Origin: Tangfeifania diversioriginum
GTDB lineage: Bacteria > Bacteroidota > Bacteroidia > Bacteroidales > Prolixibacteraceae
Length of the DNA: 51,661 bases
Direction: 5' to 3'
Assembly: GCA_945873105.1 (NCBI GenBank)
Contig: CAMCBW010000039.1
Span: 1-51,661 of the forward strand
Shown: in pieces, positions 1 through 7,821 of the stretch
How the letters are laid out: every line of letters starts with the position of its first letter
How positions within the stretch are numbered: position 1 is the stretch's first letter
Made by a program: the position numbers and the translations under genes
Notes under the pieces: model-generated
What the model saw: only the letters and a program-made list of their open reading frames with translations
What the model was told of the DNA's origin: nothing
Database searches by the model: none

Positions 1-651
1 GGGATTATCGCCGAATTCAAGCGCCGCAGCCCCTCCAAAGGTTGGATCTTCCCAGATGCCGATGTTACAACGGTTGTGCCTGCTTACGAACAAGCCGGTG
101 CCTCCGCCTGCTCCATCCTGACCGACACAGATTTCTTCGGTGGCACACTGGAGGACCTCAGCGGTGCACGGGCGCTGGTCAACCTGCCGCTGCTTCGAAA
201 GGAATTTGTCATCGATCCTTACCAGTTGATTGAAGCCCGGGTTGCCGGTGCCGATGCCATCCTCCTGATCGCGGCAGTACTGACTCCTGCAGAGTGCTTC
301 TCCCTCGCACAATCCGCCCACGCCCTGCAGCTGGAGGTGCTGCTCGAGATCCACAACGAAGCGGAACTCGGCCATCTCAACCCGTTTGTCGACATGCTCG
401 GTATCAATAACCGCAACCTCGGCACCTTCCACACCACCCTCGACCACTCCTACCACCTGGCGGAGAAAATGAGGGAGGCGAACCAAGAAATTCTGCTGGT
501 CTCCGAAAGCGGCATCGCCGAACCCTCCACCGTTACAGAACTACGCGAAAAAGGGTTCCGCGGATTCCTGATTGGCGAGACCTTCATGCGGGGCGGAACC
601 CCCGGCGAAACACTCTCCACCTTCATCAAAGGAATTCACCATGCTGGTTAA
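1..651 (+). CDS. trpC: Indole-3-glycerol phosphate synthase, 5' end cut off
   Basis: Closes the indole ring in tryptophan synthesis by converting carboxyphenylaminodeoxyribulose phosphate to indole-3-glycerol phosphate. The reading frame is open from base 1, so the N-terminus lies outside the window. Visible (beta/alpha)8-barrel signatures are IIAEFKRRSPSKG at the first codons (catalytic Lys), LLRKEFVID, DAILLIAA, LLEIHNEAEL, GINNRNL and LVSESGI. These are the classic IGPS substrate and phosphate loops. The stop codon overlaps the trpF start by 11 bases, so the genes are translationally coupled. Gene order trpC-trpF-trpA without trpB between them fits the usual Bacteroidetes trp operon, where trpB is upstream. 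Confidence 0.97.
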   Translation, partial: GIIAEFKRRSPSKGWIFPDADVTTVVPAYEQAGASACSILTDTDFFGGTLEDLSGARALVNLPLLRKEFVIDPYQLIEARVAGADAILLIAAVLTPAECFSLAQSAHALQLEVLLEIHNEAELGHLNPFVDMLGINNRNLGTFHTTLDHSYHLAEKMREANQEILLVSESGIAEPSTVTELREKGFRGFLIGETFMRGGTPGETLSTFIKGIHHAG

Positions 652-1282
652 AGTATGCGGACTCCGCGATCCGGAAAACATCCGGCGGGTGGCAGCCATC
701 CCGGGTGTCGACCTGGTGGGACTGATCTTCTACCCACCTTCGCCACGCTTTGTCGATTCGGCAGTAACCGCAGCGGCAGTTTCTTCCCTCACTACCGTGA
801 AGGTGGTGGGCGTGTTTGTGAATGAACCAAGGGAAGAGATCGTCAGGAAGGCTGCCCAATACCACCTTGGATATGTCCAGCTTCACGGTAGTGAAACGCC
901 TGAATACCTTACCGCACTCCGAAAGATGCTTCCTGCCGGAATCAAGCTGATCAAGGCCTTTTCCATCCGAACGGAAGCGGATCTTTTACAGACTTCCGGG
1001 TACGAAACGCACTGTGAATACCTGCTTTTCGACACGCCCACCAGCGTGTATGGGGGTTCCGGCCGCAGTTTCGACTGGAGCATCCTGCAATACTATACCG
1101 GCGCCACCCCCTTCCTGCTGAGCGGTGGGATCGGTCCCGACAGCCACGAAACACTCCACCATTTTCACCACCGCCTCTGGGCAGGCATCGACCTGAACAG
1201 CCGCTTCGAAACAGCCCCCGCCGTAAAGGATGCCGAACTCCTCTCCGGTTTCATTCAAAACATTAAAAATCAACCACTATGA
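641..1282 (+). CDS. trpF: Phosphoribosylanthranilate isomerase
   Basis: Catalyses the Amadori rearrangement of N-(5-phosphoribosyl)anthranilate, the step before TrpC. The 213-residue product has the normal single-domain length. VKVCGL near the N-terminus supplies the catalytic Cys6, and LLFDTP supplies the acid Asp131. YVQLHG and the C-terminal LSGGIGP phosphate-binding loop are also present. The ATG at 641 was chosen over a longer upstream frame because MLVKVCGL begins the first barrel strand of the family. It overlaps trpC by 11 bases and ends in an ATGA overlap with trpA. Confidence 0.97.
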   Translation: MLVKVCGLRDPENIRRVAAIPGVDLVGLIFYPPSPRFVDSAVTAAAVSSLTTVKVVGVFVNEPREEIVRKAAQYHLGYVQLHGSETPEYLTALRKMLPAGIKLIKAFSIRTEADLLQTSGYETHCEYLLFDTPTSVYGGSGRSFDWSILQYYTGATPFLLSGGIGPDSHETLHHFHHRLWAGIDLNSRFETAPAVKDAELLSGFIQNIKNQPL

Positions 1283-2052
1283 ACCGCCTGACACAGCTCT
1301 TTCAAGACCAGACCAAAAAAATCCTCTCTGTCTATTTCACCGCCGGCTACCCCAACCTGAAAGGCACCGTCCCGATCCTTGAGGCGCTCGAAAGGCAGGG
1401 GGTCGACCTGGCCGAGGTGGGTATTCCCTTCAGCGACCCGATGGCTGACGGTCCGGTGATCCAGCAATCCGCCGGGGAGGCGCTGCGCAACGGCATGTCG
1501 CTCAAGCTCCTCTTCGAACAACTGAAATCGGTGCGCACGACCGTGAAGATGCCGCTGGTGATGATGGGCTACCTTAACCCCATCATGCAATATGGGTTCG
1601 AAAAATTTTGCCGATCCTGCACCGAGGTGGGTGTCGACGGGATGATCATCCCCGACCTCCCCTTCGCCGACTATCTGGCCAACTACAAAACGATCGCCGA
1701 CCGGTACGATTTGAAGATGATCATGCTGGTTTCGCCCGAAACCGAGGAGACGCGGATACGATTGATTGACGAGCAGACGAATGGATTTATCTATTTGGTC
1801 TCGAGTGCCTCTACCACCGGCGCACAACAGACTTTCGACCAGGGTAAACAGGACTATTTTGCCCGTGTGGCAGGAATGAAACTGCGCAATCCGCTGCTGG
1901 TTGGCTTCGGCATCAGTAACAAAGAGACGCTTGAGGCTGCCTCGGAACATACCAACGGCGCCATCGTGGGCAGCAAGTTTATCCAACTGCTGGGCGAGTG
2001 CGCCACACCCGATGAGGCGGTGACCGAGCTTCTGCAAGCGTTGAAAGCTTAA
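1279..2052 (+). CDS. trpA: Tryptophan synthase alpha chain
   Basis: Cleaves indole-3-glycerol phosphate to indole, which is channelled to TrpB. The 257-residue product is a complete TIM barrel. LAEVGIPFSDPMADGPVIQ carries the two catalytic acids Glu46 and Asp57. MGYLNPIMQYG, DGMIIPDLPF, YLVSSASTTGA and the GFGISN and GAIVGSKF phosphate-binding loops follow in order. Its ATG overlaps the trpF stop (ATGA). It is the last gene of the operon here. No obvious terminator with a T-tract follows; a dispersed repeat element starts six bases after the stop. Confidence 0.98.
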   Translation: MNRLTQLFQDQTKKILSVYFTAGYPNLKGTVPILEALERQGVDLAEVGIPFSDPMADGPVIQQSAGEALRNGMSLKLLFEQLKSVRTTVKMPLVMMGYLNPIMQYGFEKFCRSCTEVGVDGMIIPDLPFADYLANYKTIADRYDLKMIMLVSPETEETRIRLIDEQTNGFIYLVSSASTTGAQQTFDQGKQDYFARVAGMKLRNPLLVGFGISNKETLEAASEHTNGAIVGSKFIQLLGECATPDEAVTELLQALKA

Positions 2053-2057
2053 GAAAA

Positions 2058-2302
2058 TTACACAGAGTAAATTGTAAACATTTATCTTGATGCAATCAAT
2101 ATTGTAAATCTGCATCACTTAATCATCTGTTATAAAGAGAAAAACCGAGATCACGGAGCAGAAAATCGCAAGCGATTTTCCCTCTCTGCGACCTCTGTTG
2201 CTTACTCAATCATTTTCCGGCGGGCTTAAACTTTGATCTCACCTGGAATCTCTTTCGTAATGTAATTATTCCTCTCCCGAAGAATCGGGACAAGTAGTGT
2301 AA
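2058..2302 (+). repeat. MITE-like palindromic element, copy 1
   Basis: Non-coding stretch of about 245 bases starting TTACACAGAG and ending near AGTGTAA. At its centre is a near-perfect 20-bp palindrome (GAAAATCGC-AA-GCGATTTTC, 2161-2180). It aligns over its length with 15188-15410 and, in reverse, with 38686-38906. It fills the gap between trpA and the MutS-like gene. Element ends are approximate, and no target-site duplication was confirmed. Confidence 0.65.
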
Positions 2303-2351
2303 GAATTTTTTTCCTGCTAAATTTGGACAAGCAATACAATCCTGATTTTCC

Positions 2352-4184
2352 ATGCAAGATACCGTCAGCGCCCACTATACCACGAAGATATCGGCCCTCG
2401 AAACCGAACTGAAATCCATCAAAAAAGTGCTCTCCCGCCTCTACCTGATGCGGCTGGTCACCTTCCTGGCTTTCGTTGCTTTTCTGGTCCTCTTCATCCG
2501 TTCCTACCATTCTGACCCCCCTCCTCTCTCCGTTTCCTCCGTCCTTTCTGTCTCCTCCGTCTTTTCCGTCATCTCCATCATTCTTTTCCTCCTCGCCATC
2601 AAGCTGGACCTGAAATATGCCTTCCGGGAAAAATACGCCACCAACCAGCTACTACTCTTCCAGAACGAGCTGAAGATCCTCGACCACCAATATGACCACC
2701 GTGAAACAGGTGCCACCTATCAAACCCTCCATCCACACCTGGCGGCCGACTTCGATCTTTTCGGCGCGGGCTCGCTCTTCCAGTACCTCAACCGGTGCGC
2801 TACCCTTGGGGGGAAACAGCAACTTGCCGAAAAACTCTGCCAGTCACAACAGGAAAAAAAGGTGGTTGAAGAGAGGCAGCAGGCCATTCGTGAACTGGCC
2901 GAAAAGCAGGAGTTTGTGACCAATTTCCGGACCCATGGGATGTTCCTCACCGAGAAGGGCAACGAACTCGGGAGTTTGGAGACCTGGCTCTCCCTGCCTT
3001 CCGAAAAGAGCCCCATGCTCCATGCCCTCTGCTACATGCTCCCTGTACTGAACATCTGCTGGATCTCCCTGGTAAGCTTTGGCGTCTTCACCCTCAACTC
3101 GTTGTGGATTCCGGTAATCGTGAGTCTCTCCATCGTTGGCTCCCAGCTGAAGAAGATCAACAAAGCACACAGCCTGCTGAGCAGGACCGCCGCAACGCTC
3201 AAAAGCTACACCACCATCATCCGGCTGATGGAAGCCGAACATTTGCAGTCGGCCTACCTTACCCGGCTGCAGGCCAGGCTTTCCGGCAACGGTACAAAGG
3301 CCGGCGACTCCCTCACCTCCCTCTACCGGCTGCTCAACAGCTTCGACCAGCGGCTCAACGTGCTGGTTGGTGTCGTTTTGAATGCCCTTTTGATCTACGA
3401 CATCCAGATCTGGCTTCGACTCGGGAAATGGAAGGCACAACACAGAAACAGTGTATCCTCCTGGTTCGAAGCCCTCTCCGAGCTGGATGCATTGATCAGT
3501 CTCTCCGTCTATGCCTTCAACAACCAGGAGTCGGTTTCGTACCCGGAAGTTGCCGGGGAGGAGTTTACCTTTCAGGCTACAGAGATGGGGCATCCACTGA
3601 TCCATCCGGCGATCCGGGTTTGCAACAGCTTCGGTTTCGCCGGAACGCCCCGGATCCTGATTATCACCGGCGCCAACATGGCCGGGAAGAGTACCTTCCT
3701 GCGCACCCTTTCCGTCAACCTGATCCTGGCAATGAATGGGGCGCCCGTTTGCGCGAAAGGGTTCCGTTTCACTCCCTGCGACCTCCTCTCCAGCATCAAG
3801 ATCCAGGATTCCCTCTCCAACAACGAATCCTATTTCTATGCCGAGCTGGTGCGGATCCGGGAGATCATCGACCATGTACAGGCCCATCCGCGCACGCTGG
3901 TCATTCTCGACGAGATCCTGCGCGGCACCAATACCCGCGACAAGCAGACCGGTTCCCGCGGATTGCTGGAAAAACTGATCTCGCTCAAAGCGGTGGTACT
4001 GGTAGCCACCCACGATCTTGCCCTTGGCGAACTGGAGCAGAGCTATCCCGACACCGTCACCAACAACTGCTTCGAAGTCGAGCTCACGAACGACCAGCTG
4101 ATCTTCGACTACAAGCTCAAACCCGGCATCAGCCAGAAGCTGAATGCGAGTTATTTGATGAAGAAGATGGGGATTATAGCGTAA
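2352..4184 (+). CDS. Membrane-anchored MutS-like ATPase
   Basis: The C-terminal third is a MutS-type ABC ATPase. Walker A is GANMAGKST at residues 440-448, SLSNNESYFYAEL is the conserved MutS ST-motif region, Walker B is LVILDE at 516-521, followed by LRGTN and VATHD. The N-terminal DNA-clamp and mismatch-binding domains of true MutS are absent. In their place are hydrophobic helices at about 33-80 and a second hydrophobic region at about 220-262, so the protein is probably membrane-tethered. Such 600-residue MutS-related proteins are common in Bacteroidetes and their role is not established; calling this mismatch repair would be unsafe. Residues 56-72 are a Ser/Val-rich low-complexity stretch encoded by imperfect TCC-rich repeats. 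It stands alone between two non-coding regions. Confidence 0.9.
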   Translation: MQDTVSAHYTTKISALETELKSIKKVLSRLYLMRLVTFLAFVAFLVLFIRSYHSDPPPLSVSSVLSVSSVFSVISIILFLLAIKLDLKYAFREKYATNQLLLFQNELKILDHQYDHRETGATYQTLHPHLAADFDLFGAGSLFQYLNRCATLGGKQQLAEKLCQSQQEKKVVEERQQAIRELAEKQEFVTNFRTHGMFLTEKGNELGSLETWLSLPSEKSPMLHALCYMLPVLNICWISLVSFGVFTLNSLWIPVIVSLSIVGSQLKKINKAHSLLSRTAATLKSYTTIIRLMEAEHLQSAYLTRLQARLSGNGTKAGDSLTSLYRLLNSFDQRLNVLVGVVLNALLIYDIQIWLRLGKWKAQHRNSVSSWFEALSELDALISLSVYAFNNQESVSYPEVAGEEFTFQATEMGHPLIHPAIRVCNSFGFAGTPRILIITGANMAGKSTFLRTLSVNLILAMNGAPVCAKGFRFTPCDLLSSIKIQDSLSNNESYFYAELVRIREIIDHVQAHPRTLVILDEILRGTNTRDKQTGSRGLLEKLISLKAVVLVATHDLALGELEQSYPDTVTNNCFEVELTNDQLIFDYKLKPGISQKLNASYLMKKMGIIA

Positions 4185-4723
4185 GAGTTGCGAGATGAGA
4201 TTTAAGCGTTAAAAGTGGAAGGCTGCCAATTGACGAAAGACAGTGAATATTTGACAATGGAGGACTCCTAAATTCCTATTTCTCCCTTCCCTAACTCCGC
4301 AGGAGTTACCCGTGAATAACCCCCGGTTTCAACCGGGGGAGGGCAGACAGTAAAGAAAATATCAAAACCCTGCAGGGGTTTCCCTCAGCTGGCACGGATT
4401 ATTGATAAGAACTTTACAATGGAAAGAAGAATATGGATATTAGAAGAATCCAAACTAACTAAATGATTGTTGTTTAATTATTGAATTAATCATTAATCAA
4501 ACTTGAGGTATTACTACCTTAACTCACAAATCATAAATATAAAACCAGTTTATTTAGTTATTAAAGAATTTCATCCAATTACAAAAAATATGTGTTATGT
4601 GCTTGATTTCCCATATTATTATGTAGGTTTAAACTGAATAAATTGATTAAAACTGGACATGAAGTGACCTCTTTCGAGTTTCAAATCATAAAAGGCAAAT
4701 GACATTAATGTTTTCAAAGCAAC
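4185..4723. other. Non-coding, AT-rich gap with one palindromic repeat
   Basis: No credible gene. The first 200 bases hold an ACTCC/GGAGT palindrome and a CCCCGG/CCGGGG hairpin. From about 4430 onward the DNA becomes strongly AT-rich, continuous in composition with the next gene. Confidence 0.6.
4294..4346. repeat. Dispersed ACTCC-GGAGT / CCCCCGG-CCGGGGG palindrome
   Basis: ACTCCGCAGGAGT (4294-4306) is followed by a strong hairpin AACCCCCGGTTTCAACCGGGGG. The same two-part unit occurs at 6621-6702 with the same sequence logic (ACTCCTACGGAGT, CCCCCGG..CCGGGGG, ACTCCTTCGGAGT). It is non-coding and intergenic in both places. Confidence 0.6.
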
Positions 4724-5395
4724 ATGAAAGATCTTCTTGAAGATATCAAAACTTTTTTAATAGAGTTAGTCGGTTTACTTGGTGGAATTCTATGGGGTTT
4801 TAAAACAAATTGGGAGTATGAACCATCCATTTTAGTAGCATTATCATTTCTTGGAATTGTTACTTTTATAATCTTAAAAATTTTACCCACTAGTAAATTA
4901 GATCCATCAGTCGAATTAGAAATGATATACACCGGTGGAAGTCGCAATTCTCCTGGAATTATTCCGCATATAAGTCCAAAAAACGAAGATGGAAATTATG
5001 TATTTGAAGGCAATGGAAAATATCTGTATGAAATAGAGCATAATTATGATTTAGTCATTCGTAATAATTCTATATACAATGCATATAATTTACGAATCTA
5101 TGTTCCAAAAAACTTTCTTTTCAAATTTGTTAATGATTTAAGTCCACTTGAGCCACTTACAATAGATAAACCTAGAATAATCAAAATGAAATATCGCATT
5201 GTAGATGGAATGTCGTTTCAAGAGTCCGAAATTCAATTAGCAAATACTCTTGCTGAAAAATTGAAAGAATCAAAAATTATAGCTGAATTCAAAAATGAGA
5301 ACCGAAAGACGCTTTATTCTTTTTTTACACCATTAAACTCAAACCAAAAACTAAATAAAAAGCCTAAGCAATTAAATGAATATAGAGTAATGTAA
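4724..5395 (+). CDS. Orphan membrane-anchored protein, AT-rich
   Basis: Family not recognised. The 223-residue product has two hydrophobic segments near the N-terminus (about residues 12-24 and 37-55). A soluble, Asn/Lys/Ile-rich domain follows, with an aromatic beta-strand-like stretch (DLVIRNNSIYNAYNLRIYVP) that may be an Ig-like or NEAT-like fold; that is only a guess. Base composition is far more AT-rich than neighbours on both sides, which suggests transfer. An intrinsic terminator follows immediately (5415-5434), so it is a single-gene unit. Confidence 0.75.
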   Translation: MKDLLEDIKTFLIELVGLLGGILWGFKTNWEYEPSILVALSFLGIVTFIILKILPTSKLDPSVELEMIYTGGSRNSPGIIPHISPKNEDGNYVFEGNGKYLYEIEHNYDLVIRNNSIYNAYNLRIYVPKNFLFKFVNDLSPLEPLTIDKPRIIKMKYRIVDGMSFQESEIQLANTLAEKLKESKIIAEFKNENRKTLYSFFTPLNSNQKLNKKPKQLNEYRVM

Positions 5396-5414
5396 TTGAT
5401 AAAACACACATTGG

Positions 5415-5434
5415 AAAGGACCTGTCCTTTTTTT
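5415..5434 (+). terminator. Intrinsic terminator after the AT-rich orphan gene
   Basis: AAAGGA-CCTG-TCCTTT hairpin running directly into a T-tract, 20 bases after the stop codon. Confidence 0.7.
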
Positions 5435-5462
5435 GTTTACAAAAAAGTCAAAGAACTCTTGC

Positions 5463-5470
5463 TACCTTTG
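5463..5470 (+). promoter_or_regulatory. Candidate Bacteroidetes -7 box (TACCTTTG)
   Basis: Matches the TAnnTTTG consensus 28 bases before the Dabb-domain gene. No TTTG -33 element sits at the usual 19-21 base spacing, so the match is partial. Confidence 0.4.
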
Positions 5471-5497
5471 ATTGCTAAAATTTTTTAATCCATCCCC

Positions 5498-5881
5498 ATG
5501 AAAAAAATTCTTGTTTTGTTGATTGTGCTGGTCTCCCTGACCACCTTCTCCTTTGGCGCCGGTAAAGAGAATAGTTCGCCCCAGTTGCGCCATGTGGTAT
5601 TGTTTGGTTTCAAAGCCAATGTTACGCCCGATGAGGTAAAAGCAGTGGAGGCTGCCTTCCTGGCGTTGCCCGTGCAGATCAAATGCATCAAGAGTCTGGA
5701 GTGGGGAACCGACATTAGTCCGGAAGGATTGCAGAAGGGACATACGCACTGTTTCTTCCTTACTTTCAGCGCTGAAAAGGACCGTGACGAATACCTGGTA
5801 CATCCGGCACACAAGGCGTTCGGAGCCATGCTGGGCAACAAGCTGTCAACGGTTACGGTGGTAGATTATTGGGCAAAATAG
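5498..5881 (+). CDS. Exported Dabb (stress-responsive A/B barrel) domain protein
   Basis: The 127-residue product begins with a clear signal peptide (MKKILVLLIVLVSLTTFSFGAG). It continues as one Dabb ferredoxin-like barrel: RHVVLFGFKANVTPDEVKAVEAAF, then LEWGTDISPEG, HCFFLTFSAEKDRDEYLVHPAHKAF and VTVVDYW. Dabb proteins are usually dimeric small-ligand barrels. The cellular role of exported bacterial versions is unknown. It is monocistronic, with a candidate -7 box upstream and a long stem-loop downstream. Confidence 0.9.
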   Translation: MKKILVLLIVLVSLTTFSFGAGKENSSPQLRHVVLFGFKANVTPDEVKAVEAAFLALPVQIKCIKSLEWGTDISPEGLQKGHTHCFFLTFSAEKDRDEYLVHPAHKAFGAMLGNKLSTVTVVDYWAK

Positions 5882-5909
5882 GTTAGCCACCTACGCTGCA
5901 CGGATTAAT

Positions 5910-5966
5910 ATTCAGGGGTATTCGGAAGAGTTTTGGATCGCCAAACACTTCCGGATACCCCTGAAT
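5910..5966. repeat. Stem-loop with 19-bp arms
   Basis: Arms 5910-5928 and 5948-5966 are complementary with one mismatch (ATTCAGGGGTATNCGGAAG). There is no T-tract, so termination is possible but not shown. It lies 29 bases after the Dabb stop codon. Confidence 0.6.
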
Positions 5967-6103
5967 TGTATACTGTACCAGCGGGGTCAATGGGGGTAAA
6001 TAAAACCATGTGAGAATGTTGCAACTCTATCATGGAATTGTGTAACAGCCCGGTGCAAACAAAGTGATAACCTTGCTGCTATTATTAATGTGATTTAAAA
6101 AAC

Positions 6104-6490
6104 ATGAAAAGCATGAAAAGGATTGGTTACTTGTTGTTGACAGTTGTGGTTGTACTTTCGGGATTTCTGGCCACATCTTGTAAAAAAGAGGCCACTGAAA
6201 CGAACATGATCATCAGGAACTGGACGTTGTCATCCAAGACAATAGCTGGCTTGAATGTGGCAACAACGTGTGAAAACAGCTCAAAATGGAACTTTAAGGC
6301 GGATGGAACCTACGCGATCTACGATTCGTGCAACAACACGCAAACAGGTACCTGGGAATTGGCATCTGATGCAAAAACATTGACACTGGATGGGATCAAA
6401 GCCTATGCAGTCGTTGAAAGTACGCTTGGCAAACTTGTAGTAGAATTGCAGGTAGGCAGTATCGGCTTAACCCGATGGGCCTTCAACTAA
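6104..6490 (+). CDS. Lipocalin-like lipoprotein
   Basis: The 128-residue product has a lipoprotein signal peptide ending in a lipobox (GFLATSC, Cys26), so the protein is probably lipid-anchored. The mature part has the small Bacteroidetes lipocalin-like pattern: a WTLSSKTI strand, KWNFKADGTY, GTWELASDAKTLTL and a final LTRWAF. These proteins bind unknown ligands. A second in-frame ATG at 6113 could be the true start. Both sides are non-coding, so it is likely monocistronic. Confidence 0.8.
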   Translation: MKSMKRIGYLLLTVVVVLSGFLATSCKKEATETNMIIRNWTLSSKTIAGLNVATTCENSSKWNFKADGTYAIYDSCNNTQTGTWELASDAKTLTLDGIKAYAVVESTLGKLVVELQVGSIGLTRWAFN

Positions 6491-6925
6491 GTGACAATGG
6501 ATCGTTCCAGAGGCAACCCACCCCACTGCTCTTCCTCCCTGGCAGGCTTGGCTCGTACGATGTGGATGCGATCCTGCTTATACACTTTTCCACCCATATT
6601 ACCCTGAGCGGCCGGGGGAAACTCCTACGGAGTTGTTTAGCTGCGTGATACCTTAACCCCCGGATGAAACCGGGGGTTATTTTTGGGATACTCCTTCGGA
6701 GTAATAATAGCATTGTCCCCCTGGGTTTCTGTGCAACAGAACAGGATGCCAAACTGCCTGGGGAAACACTTAAATTTCCGTTTTTATTAGCTAAATTTAT
6801 GGCTGAAACAATTCTCACCATACCTGTCTGCTTTGCCATCAAAATAGATGCAACCGGGAAGGTTTGTTGTATATTTAAACAAGTTTGGTCAACTTTCTAC
6901 GCCGGGTAACCATCATTTACATAGT
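6491..6925. other. Non-coding gap with palindromic repeats
   Basis: Frames here are short and have no recognisable product. The main content is the ACTCC/GGAGT repeat at 6621-6702. The final 80 bases before the YjdF-like gene may carry its promoter, but no clear box was picked. Confidence 0.5.
6621..6702. repeat. Dispersed ACTCC-GGAGT / CCCCCGG-CCGGGGG palindrome, second copy
   Basis: Two ACTCCNNNGGAGT palindromes (6621-6633 and 6690-6702) flank a TTAACCCCCGG..CCGGGGGTTA hairpin (about 6653-6680). Related to 4294-4346. Confidence 0.65.
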
Positions 6926-7534
6926 ATGAAGAAATATTGGATGCTTGTAGCGCTTTTTCTGACTGGATTACTCCTATCGGCAATCCGTCCCCATGACTAT
7001 TTCACCTGGATACTGGAAGTAGCTCCCGGCATCCTTGGGTTACTGGTACTAGTATTTACCTTCAAAAGCTTTAGATGGACGGATCTGACCTATGTGCTGA
7101 TCCTGGGTCATTGCTACATCCTGTTTGTGGGTGGGCATTATACCTATGCAGAGGTGCCATTGTTTGACTGGATCAAGGAGATATTTCACCAAAGTCGCAA
7201 CAACTACGACAAAGTCGGACATTTTGCGCAAGGATTTGTACCTGCCATGATCGTACGGGAGTTGTTCATCAGAAAAGAGATCGTTAAGCAGGGACACTGG
7301 CTCTCTTTTCTCACGATTTGCGTATGTATCAGCATCAGTGTTTTTTATGAGTTCCTGGAGTGGTTTGTCGCAATTGTATCCGGCCAGTCAGCAGAATCAT
7401 TTTTAGGGACCCAGGGATATGTATGGGACACCCAGTCGGATATGCTCTATGCTTTAATTGGCGCCATCTGTATGGTCGTTTTTGCATCCAAAATTCATGA
7501 CAAACAAATAGCCAAACTAAAATCAGGAGTTTAA
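6926..7534 (+). CDS. YjdF-like (DUF2238) inner membrane protein
   Basis: The 202-residue multi-spanning protein matches the DUF2238 family as represented by E. coli YjdF. Diagnostic stretches are GGHYTYAEVP, NNYDKVGHFAQGFVPA, SVFYEFLEWFVA and FLGTQGYVWDTQSDMLYALIGA. The conserved His/Asp/Glu residues sit in or next to predicted membrane helices. The function of the family is not known. The ATG at 6926 was chosen because MKKYWMLVALFLTG starts the first helix; a frame extending to 6848 adds an unlikely hydrophilic leader. It appears monocistronic. Confidence 0.88.
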   Translation: MKKYWMLVALFLTGLLLSAIRPHDYFTWILEVAPGILGLLVLVFTFKSFRWTDLTYVLILGHCYILFVGGHYTYAEVPLFDWIKEIFHQSRNNYDKVGHFAQGFVPAMIVRELFIRKEIVKQGHWLSFLTICVCISISVFYEFLEWFVAIVSGQSAESFLGTQGYVWDTQSDMLYALIGAICMVVFASKIHDKQIAKLKSGV

Positions 7535-7548
7535 TCCGAACCCGGGTT

Positions 7549-7747
7549 CTCCCGGTTTCCTAGTTTCTCCGTTTCAATTCTCAACTCTATCACTCGTCCG
7601 TCCGATCCCATTCAACTATCTCTTTCCAACATTAGACCATGGACGGCTGTTTAACTGCATCCATCCTACCATAATTGTGCAGCTACGCTGCTCATTCATA
7701 GCGTTCAATCCATCAATTCTCACATTTCCACATTCTCACATTTTTCT
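7549..7747 (-). repeat. Dispersed ~200-230 bp element, copy A (inverted)
   Basis: The reverse complement aligns with 11344-11580. Shared blocks in order are GTGGAAATGTGA, AATGAGCAGCGTAGCTGC, AATTATGGTAGG, GGGATCGGACGG and GAATTGAAACGG. It is non-coding and fills the gap between the YjdF-like and serine hydrolase genes. Confidence 0.65.
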
Positions 7748-7821
7748 CCCCCCAAAATCAACCAAAACAATTTAACCTTTTGCCCCAAATATCGTCTAAA
7801 CAGGAAACTGACATTTCCGCC

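Noticed and set aside
1270-2118. Open frame of 282 codons antisense to trpA
   Set aside because: Lies wholly opposite a clear TrpA and has no recognisable motif; GC-rich codons create it.
2844-4013. Antisense frame over the MutS-like gene (389 codons), and 3104-4198 in another plus frame
   Set aside because: Both overlap the Walker A/B-bearing MutS-like frame and show no motif.
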